A stretch of DNA of 64,000 nt from CAYIBZ01 sp964361795. GTDB lineage: Bacteria > Patescibacteriota > Minisyncoccia > UBA6257 > WO2-44-18. Under the pieces are notes generated by a model. It searched no databases, had not been told where the DNA came from, and saw only the letters and a list, made by a program, of their open reading frames with translations. Positions 59,928 to 64,000 of this stretch are shown here, piece after piece. Position 1 is the first letter of the stretch. Each line of letters starts with the position of its first letter. A program made the translations under genes and the position numbers. The DNA is taken from assembly GCA_964361795.1 (NCBI GenBank), contig CAYIBZ010000001.1, positions 12,029 through 76,028 on the forward strand. The letters are read 5' to 3'.

Positions 59928-60245
59928 TTATAGGTTGAACAAAAGAACTGTTACGAGGCTATCTTCCGAAAAATCAGGATATACTCGTTTCATTTCCGTG
60001 AGAAGACCGGTAAGATTGCGGCAAGATGGATCGTGTTCATATTGCAGTAAAGTTTCTGGGACTAACCTGATTGGCAGTAATGCTTTGCCGATAACGACAC
60101 CCTCTGAAATCACCGCATCTTTGCCAGTTTCTTTTATGGAAAGCTTATCGCCTACATTGGGCCTCATCCACTTATCGCCGTTTCTGACAGTCACATTCAG
60201 TCCTTGATGGAATACTGGATTTTGGAATAGCAATTCATGTATCAT
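59928..60245 (-). CDS. ASCH/PUA-like small protein
   Basis: It has 105 residues from MIHELLFQNPVFHQGLNVTV, with GGAGG 6 nt upstream. LNVTVRNGDKWMRPNVGDKL with GVVIGKALLPIRLV fits an ASCH (PUA-like, RNA-binding) beta barrel. The assignment is by pattern only. It has its own promoter-like boxes and a terminator. Confidence 0.55.
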   Translation of the reverse strand: MIHELLFQNPVFHQGLNVTVRNGDKWMRPNVGDKLSIKETGKDAVISEGVVIGKALLPIRLVPETLLQYEHDPSCRNLTGLLTEMKRVYPDFSEDSLVTVLLFNL

Positions 60246-60358
60246 TTGCGGCCTCCGTTGATTAAAATGTACTGATTGCATAATATAATAATCTGCGTGA
60301 TTTAGTCAATAAGTACCAGAAGTGTCATGGGGCGTGAGGAATAGGTATAATCAAAAAT

Positions 60359-60970
60359 ATGGAAGAATTTGAGAAACCACCAATAGATGAAAAAAGCGAC
60401 GAGGAAGTTTTCCGAGAATATATGGAAGATCTTAAACTTAGTCCAGAGGATTTTAATAAGAAAATCCTTGACGTTGGAGCTGGTTCAGCACAGTTTGCGA
60501 AGTGGGCTAAGGAGCATGGAGTAAGTTCTGAAATTTACAGCTTGGAACCGAGAAAAGAAAATCTGATAGAGAAAGAAAAGGGCGTTGTCGCGAAAGCCGA
60601 AACAATGCCGTTTGCGGACGAGTCCTTTGATTTAATTGTTTCGAATGCTGCGATTCCGAATATATATCTCGGAGAAAGTAGCGAATCTATACAGAAAAAA
60701 ATTAGGAGCAGCTTAGATGAGATGATGAGAGTTCTTAAATCTGGTGGAGAGATTCGTCTTGCTCGAGTATTGATAGGTAAAGAATACGAACCACAAAGAG
60801 ATTTATCCAAAAGCATCGAAAATGCTTTAGCAGAATTGGAAAAAAGTGGAACAGTTCAAGTAGAAAAGATACGCACGTCTTCAGATGACACTTATGAATA
60901 CCAAGGTCATATACCGAAAAAACTTCTGGCTGAAGCATACTTGATCATTATTCGTAAGCAAAAAGATTAG
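60359..60970 (+). CDS. SAM-dependent methyltransferase
   Basis: It has 203 residues. KILDVGAGSAQFAKWA is motif I, YSLEPRKENL motif II, MPFADESFDLIVSNAAIPN motif IV, and MMRVLKSGGEIRLARV motif VI. Substrate unknown. TATAAT at 60346-60351 lies 7 nt before the ATG. Repeat ends lie just upstream (AGAAGTGTCATGGG at 60319-60332) and downstream (R2), so it sits in the repeat-bounded island. Confidence 0.75.
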   Translation: MEEFEKPPIDEKSDEEVFREYMEDLKLSPEDFNKKILDVGAGSAQFAKWAKEHGVSSEIYSLEPRKENLIEKEKGVVAKAETMPFADESFDLIVSNAAIPNIYLGESSESIQKKIRSSLDEMMRVLKSGGEIRLARVLIGKEYEPQRDLSKSIENALAELEKSGTVQVEKIRTSSDDTYEYQGHIPKKLLAEAYLIIIRKQKD

Positions 60971-60976
60971 TGAATC

Positions 60977-61121
60977 CGCATGACATTTTCTATATTTCAG
61001 CAAGTTCGACAATGTCACAAACGGAAAAATGGCTTAAAATAAAGCCTCCTTCGCATAAAGCTACGGAAGGCCGAGGGAAAATCCCTGCGGTTGGTTATTG
61101 AAAAAGCAGAAGTGTCATGGG
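60977..61121. repeat. MITE-like repeat R2
   Basis: The 145-bp element has CATGACA near one end and TGTCATGGG at the other. Internal short hairpins are GGCTT/AAGCC, CCTTCG/CGGAAGG and GGGA/TCCC. Confidence 0.8.
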
Positions 61122-61139
61122 AGATAAAAGCAAGAAAAA

Positions 61140-61172
61140 AGCCCGCGTTCGCTTGATAGCTACTAACGGGCT
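61140..61172 (-). terminator. Terminator of the 61179 gene
   Basis: AGCCCG and CGGGCT arms, with TTTTTTCTT following on the minus strand. Confidence 0.65.
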
Positions 61173-61178
61173 AGGTGA

Positions 61179-61415
61179 TCACACAGGCAATCCCATCCGC
61201 TTGCGCTTTTCATACTGAGTCCCAGGGAGTTCCGTAAAGGCGAGGTTGCCTTCACGCCATCCCATGGTGTACAGAAGGTTGAACCCCCATGGAGAATTGG
61301 ATATGTCCCGGATACCGTCTTGGTGACCGCGCTCCCACATCTCCATCGCTTGCGAACCGGGCGGAGGACAGAGGGGATCGTAATCCTCATACTGACCGCA
61401 GTAATGACACCGCAT
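61179..61415 (-). CDS. Small zinc-knuckle accessory protein
   Basis: It has 78 residues starting MRCHYCGQYEDYDPLCPPPG, with a CxxC and a further Cys. AAGGAGGTG is 4 nt before the ATG. A consensus-like promoter (61464-61493) and its own terminator flank it. No family is recognised. A longer frame in another phase at 61163-61450 is a shadow. Confidence 0.6.
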   Translation of the reverse strand: MRCHYCGQYEDYDPLCPPPGSQAMEMWERGHQDGIRDISNSPWGFNLLYTMGWREGNLAFTELPGTQYEKRKRMGLPV

Positions 61416-61463
61416 TTGACACCTCCTTGAAAGAGATTTAAACGAACCACCGAAACTGCTTAC

Positions 61464-61493
61464 ATGATAGCATGAAAATTATAGATTTGTCAA
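61464..61493 (-). promoter_or_regulatory. Sigma70 promoter next to the IS30 end
   Basis: On the minus strand TTGACA (61493-61488), 18 nt, TATCAT (61469-61464). The IS30 element begins 16 bp upstream of it. Confidence 0.65.
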
Positions 61494-61509
61494 GTGCAAA
61501 ATTGCCGGA

Positions 61510-62546
61510 TTCAACTCTGAAGTGCAACACTTAGGACTTCCAACGGTGTCATATATCCCAGCCGTTTTCTGGGTCGACTGTTGAGTAGATATTCTACTTT
61601 GGCTATCTCTTCATCCGTTATCATACCGAAGTCGGTTCTTTTGGGAAAATACTCTCTGATCAGACCATTGGTATTCTCATTAGTTCCTCTCTCCCAGGAA
61701 TGATAAGGATTGGCGAAGAAACATTGGACTCCTGTTACTGCTTCAATTTCTTTCCATCGGCTGTTTTCCGGGCCATTATCCAAGGTCAGGGTATGGCGCA
61801 GTTGAACAGGCAGCGAGCCCAGGCGTTTCTCTACCGCGCTAGCCGTGGAAATGCCGTTGTTGCCGGAAAGCTTAGTCATCATCACCAGCCCAGCCTTACG
61901 CTCAACCAAAGTATTGAGGCCGGGGTGATGATCTTTGGAAATTATCGTATCTCCTTCCCAGTCTCCGATCCTCGATCGCGCGGCTACTACAGCTGGACGC
62001 TGTTCAATGGATAATCCTCGTTCATATCGGCATTTTTGAGGGTTGCGCATGCCTTTGCGAGCTCGTCTTTTTCTCTTGAAACGAAGATAGGGACGAAGAT
62101 CTTCTTGATAAGCATAGACCAGATCCGATGCCTTGCTGACTCGGGCATACACAAACTGGTAAATGGCTTCGTGGCTAATTATGCCTATTCCGTCATACTT
62201 CAAACGACCGGATATCTGTTCTGGCGACCAGCCAATCCTGAGATGAGATACAACATATTCGCGGATAATGGCATTTTGCAGTCGCTCCTCTCGTCCGCGC
62301 CTCTTTCGATAGTGGAGCGCCCGCTCATGAGCGGTCCGCGGGGTATACCGGTGAACTGCTTCCGACAACCTGTTCCTCCGAATCTCTCGAGATATTGATG
62401 CTGGGCTTCGAACAAGTACTCCGGCAATGGCCCTGATTGAGGCCTTCTGCCAAAGCATTTCTTGGATTTTTTCTCGTTCTTCGATTGATAAATGTTGATA
62501 TTGCATACACTTTGATTATCTCAAAGTGTTGCACTTACTTGTTGAA
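61510..62546. mobile_element. IS30-family insertion sequence
   Basis: Terminal inverted repeats of about 23 bp share AAGTGCAACACTT (61519-61532; complement 62523-62536). The element is about 1.04 kb with one transposase. It looks intact. No clear target duplication was seen. Confidence 0.88.
61511..62506 (-). CDS. IS30 family transposase
   Basis: It has 331 residues. An N-terminal HTH (LSIEEREKIQEMLWQKASIR) precedes the DDE core: GDWEGDTIISKDH (D), TLDNGPENSRWKEIE (D) and ERGTNENTNGLIREYFPK (E). The stop lies in the terminal repeat. No frameshift is present, so it should be functional. Confidence 0.95.
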   Translation of the reverse strand: MQYQHLSIEEREKIQEMLWQKASIRAIAGVLVRSPASISREIRRNRLSEAVHRYTPRTAHERALHYRKRRGREERLQNAIIREYVVSHLRIGWSPEQISGRLKYDGIGIISHEAIYQFVYARVSKASDLVYAYQEDLRPYLRFKRKRRARKGMRNPQKCRYERGLSIEQRPAVVAARSRIGDWEGDTIISKDHHPGLNTLVERKAGLVMMTKLSGNNGISTASAVEKRLGSLPVQLRHTLTLDNGPENSRWKEIEAVTGVQCFFANPYHSWERGTNENTNGLIREYFPKRTDFGMITDEEIAKVEYLLNSRPRKRLGYMTPLEVLSVALQS

Positions 62547-62556
62547 CCTAAGAAAT

Positions 62557-62703
62557 CCGCATGACACTTTCTATATTTCAGCCATTTTGGCAGATGCATG
62601 ATCTAAAAAATGGCTTAAAATAAAGCCTCCTCCGCATAAAGCTTCGGAAGGCCAAGGGAAAATCCCTGCGGTTGGTTATTGAAAAAGCAGAAGTGTCATG
62701 GGG
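62557..62703. repeat. MITE-like repeat R3
   Basis: The 147-bp element is very close to R2, with CATGACAC and TGTCATGGGG at its ends. It starts 11 bp after the IS30 end. Confidence 0.8.
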
Positions 62704-62742
62704 ATATTAGAAAAAGCAATAAATACAACTCGTCCGGATAAA

Positions 62743-62784
62743 ATCGCTATTCCTCGTAATAGTGCTATTACGAGGAATAGCGAT
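62743..62784. repeat. 42-bp palindrome upstream of TrpR-like gene B
   Basis: Two 20-bp arms (ATCGCTATTCCTCGTAATAG) around a 2-nt centre, per exact complementarity. Confidence 0.95.
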
Positions 62785-62840
62785 AATTTTTGCCTTACTG
62801 ACAGTGAGAAGTGTCTTGAAAAAAACAAATTAGTTATTTA

Positions 62841-62878
62841 CGCTATTCCGTAGAATAGTACTATGAGGGGGAATAGCG
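62841..62878. repeat. Degenerate palindrome in the promoter of TrpR-like gene B
   Basis: Outer arms CGCTATTCC/GGAATAGCG with mismatches inside. It lies 7 nt upstream of a TATGAT box (62885-62890), where a bound protein would block RNA polymerase. Confidence 0.7.
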
Positions 62879-62898
62879 GTATGCTATGATTTTGGAAT

Positions 62899-63399
62899 AT
62901 GAAAAATAAAAAACGAGTGGGTAAAAAACAAGAAATCAGTGAACTAGGGCAGTTGATAGGTAAGTCTGCGGAGCAATGGCAGGACCGTCTCTGGGAAGAA
63001 TTGGTTGATAAAATAGCGGCTATCAGGTCCCGAAACGAAACCAAGCAAATTATGGAAAGCTTGGTTAGTAACCACGAAAAACAAATAATTTTGAGGCGGC
63101 TGGCAGTGATATCCTTAGTAAAATCCGGCAAATCATATCGAGAGATCGGAGAAATTTTATGGATGTCGCCACAAACCATTAGAACTGCTAAGAAGAATAT
63201 TCTAGGCAGTTTCGGAAATTATAAAAGTTATAAAAAATTTTATAGCGGGCCAACTCAATGGAGCGGTAAAGTAGAAATACCTAAATCTTTTTTGGAAAAA
63301 TTGTTTGGCGATATAGATATTTGGGATATTATTAAAAATCCGCCGCGCCCGCCCGGCATTGGATTCAGGAATAGTATTAAAGAGTTTAAGAATAATTAA
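62899..63399 (+). CDS. TrpR-superfamily (YerC/YecD-like) HTH protein B
   Basis: It has 166 residues. LWEELVDKIAAIRSRNETKQ and NHEKQIILRRLAVISLVKSG form the helical dimer part. SYREIGEILWMSPQTIRTAK (about 79-98) is a complete helix-turn-helix. The tail LFGDIDIWDIIKNPPRPPG matches protein A. TATGAT ends 8 nt before the ATG. Palindromes with one shared arm sequence lie on both sides, so the likely role is to bind them, either as autorepressor or in a mobile cassette. Binding is inferred. Confidence 0.75.
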   Translation: MKNKKRVGKKQEISELGQLIGKSAEQWQDRLWEELVDKIAAIRSRNETKQIMESLVSNHEKQIILRRLAVISLVKSGKSYREIGEILWMSPQTIRTAKKNILGSFGNYKSYKKFYSGPTQWSGKVEIPKSFLEKLFGDIDIWDIIKNPPRPPGIGFRNSIKEFKNN

Positions 63400-63418
63400 A
63401 TAAAGCTTACTTATTTAC

Positions 63419-63456
63419 TGCTATTCCTCGTCATAGCGCTATGACGAGGAATAGCA
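63419..63456. repeat. Perfect 38-bp palindrome downstream of TrpR-like gene B
   Basis: Arm TGCTATTCCTCGTCATAGC and complement. Against 62743-62784 one arm base is C instead of A, and the partner is changed to match. Confidence 0.95.
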
Positions 63457-63507
63457 CAAATGATTAAGAACAAAGTGTCTAGAAGCCATCTAGGAAATTA
63501 AATAAGC

Positions 63508-63545
63508 TATAATTAAGAACAATGGATGCCCTGCGAAAACAATGA
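63508..63545 (+). promoter_or_regulatory. TATAAT box and 7-codon leader ORF coupled to RNase H
   Basis: TATAAT (63508-63513) lies 8 nt before an ATG (63522) that encodes MDALRKQ. Its TGA overlaps the rnhA start as ATGA. Confidence 0.55.
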
Positions 63546-63961
63546 ATACTTTATTTGATAATAAAAAATTAATTATTTATACCGATGGCGGGGCGAGGGG
63601 AAACCCGGGGCCGGCGGCGATTGGCTATGTTGTCGGCGGGAAAAAATACGGCGAGTTTATCGGTGAGACAACCAATAACGTCGCGGAGTATAAAGCTCTG
63701 ATCGCGGCGCTTAAAAAAGCGAAAGCGCTTTTAAGTAAGAAGAAGGCCAAAGAAACAGAAGTGGAGTGCTATATGGATAGCGAACTTTTGATGCGTCAAC
63801 TCACCGGAGTTTATAAAATTGAGGATGAAGATTTACAGCCGCTCTGGCTGGAGATTTGGAACTTAAAACTAGATTTCAAAAACGTGGAATTTCACCACAT
63901 TCCAAGAGAGAAAAATAAGGAAGCGGATCGTATGGTGAACGAGGCGCTAGATAATCGATAA
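63542..63961 (+). CDS. rnhA: Ribonuclease HI family protein
   Basis: It has 139 residues. IYTDGGARGNPGPAAIGYV (first Asp), NNVAEYKALIAAL (Glu), CYMDSELLMRQLTG (Asp) and HIPREKNKEADRMVNEA (last Asp) complete the catalytic set. It cuts RNA in RNA-DNA hybrids. It seems to be translated by coupling to a 7-codon leader ORF. A terminator follows. Confidence 0.92.
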   Translation: MNTLFDNKKLIIYTDGGARGNPGPAAIGYVVGGKKYGEFIGETTNNVAEYKALIAALKKAKALLSKKKAKETEVECYMDSELLMRQLTGVYKIEDEDLQPLWLEIWNLKLDFKNVEFHHIPREKNKEADRMVNEALDNR

Positions 63962-63968
63962 CTAAAAA

Positions 63969-63986
63969 ACTCCGCTTTGTCGGAGT
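63969..63986 (+). terminator. Terminator of rnhA
   Basis: ACTCCG-CTTTGT-CGGAGT followed by TTTT. Confidence 0.8.
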
Positions 63987-64000
63987 TTTTTAGTAGCTGG

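Noticed and set aside
59768..62703. Integron attC sites
   Set aside because: The repeats lie between small genes, but no GTTRRRY/RYYYAAC core pair and no integrase were found.
28438..63456. Palindromes as REP/RAYT or IS200/IS605 ends
   Set aside because: No Y1 transposase lies in the window, and the palindromes have no unpaired tetranucleotide guides or terminal loops. They are perfect dyads next to TrpR-like genes instead.
1..64000. UGA recoded as glycine, as in Gracilibacteria and Absconditabacteria
   Set aside because: Several well-defined genes, including dnaB and the IS30 transposase, end at UGA at the expected length.
1..64000. RNase P RNA, tmRNA, SRP RNA and rRNA
   Set aside because: Their conserved words were looked for on both strands and not found. 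The structured RNA at 8490-8694 does not match these types.

Overview
The window is 64 kb of a small, tightly packed bacterial genome that reads as a member of the Candidate Phyla Radiation (Patescibacteria), most likely a Parcubacteria-type lineage. The grounds are trimmed versions of universal proteins (a release factor 2 without its N-terminal domain, an aspartyl-tRNA synthetase without the GAD insert, a short phosphoglycerate kinase), a DUF2079 membrane protein, large fibre-like exported proteins, a chromosomal VirD4-like ATPase pair, TrpR-superfamily HTH proteins, and genes that abut or overlap by a few bases. UGA is a normal stop here (for example in dnaB), so this is not a UGA-Gly lineage. 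No rRNA, CRISPR array or replication origin was seen.

Layout. 1-8.5 kb: glycosyltransferases, dITP pyrophosphatase, a cupredoxin-like protein, a methyltransferase, tRNA-Ile, an M23 peptidase and L21. 8.5-8.7 kb: a long rod-shaped RNA with 6S-like architecture. 8.7-13.3 kb (minus): recR-dnaB-cysS and a CorA-like protein. 13.3-18.5 kb: an exported fibre-like protein and grpE-dnaK-(membrane protein)-dnaJ. 19.2-25.4 kb: tRNA-Lys, secDF, a sigma4/HARE-HTH protein and the VirD4-like pair. 25.5-31.6 kb: efp, mnmA, a presenilin-like protein, comEC split in two by a palindrome-flanked TrpR-like gene, and a PAP2 protein. 31.7-33.7 kb: aspS-ndk. 33.7-35.4 and 40.6-43 kb: accessory stretches with small genes and perfect palindromes. 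35.4-40.6 kb: an amino-acid permease, lepA, a DivIC-like protein, a SurA-like protein and tRNA-Gly. 43-51 kb: tRNA-Thr, prfB, a GxxExxY cassette, ftsEX, a phosphatase, tRNA-Gln, SOD and a 950-residue surface protein. 51-59.2 kb: fmt-def, an S41 protease, L9, L27, an exonuclease, NDH-2, pgk and a DHH hydrolase. 59.2-62.7 kb: an island of small genes, a 110-145 bp MITE-like repeat (three copies) and an IS30 element. 62.7-64 kb: a second palindrome-flanked TrpR-like gene and RNase H.

Two layers of gene organisation stand out. Many core genes have a TATAAT box 6-8 nt before the start codon and should give leaderless mRNAs. A set of small accessory genes instead has strong sigma70 promoters, near-perfect AAAGGAGG sites and their own hairpin terminators, as imported DNA would. 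Over this lies a family of 18-42 bp palindromes, in pairs around two TrpR-like genes, singly between genes, and in frame inside both comEC halves. The paired copies differ by compensating changes on both arms. This TrpR-like gene plus palindrome arrangement is the best candidate for an undescribed system.

Technical note: four 100-N gaps are present. Three are flanked by identical 55-bp sequences and are unmerged contig overlaps that break rdgB, recR and dnaK. The fourth falsely joins an S41 protease to ribosomal protein L9.
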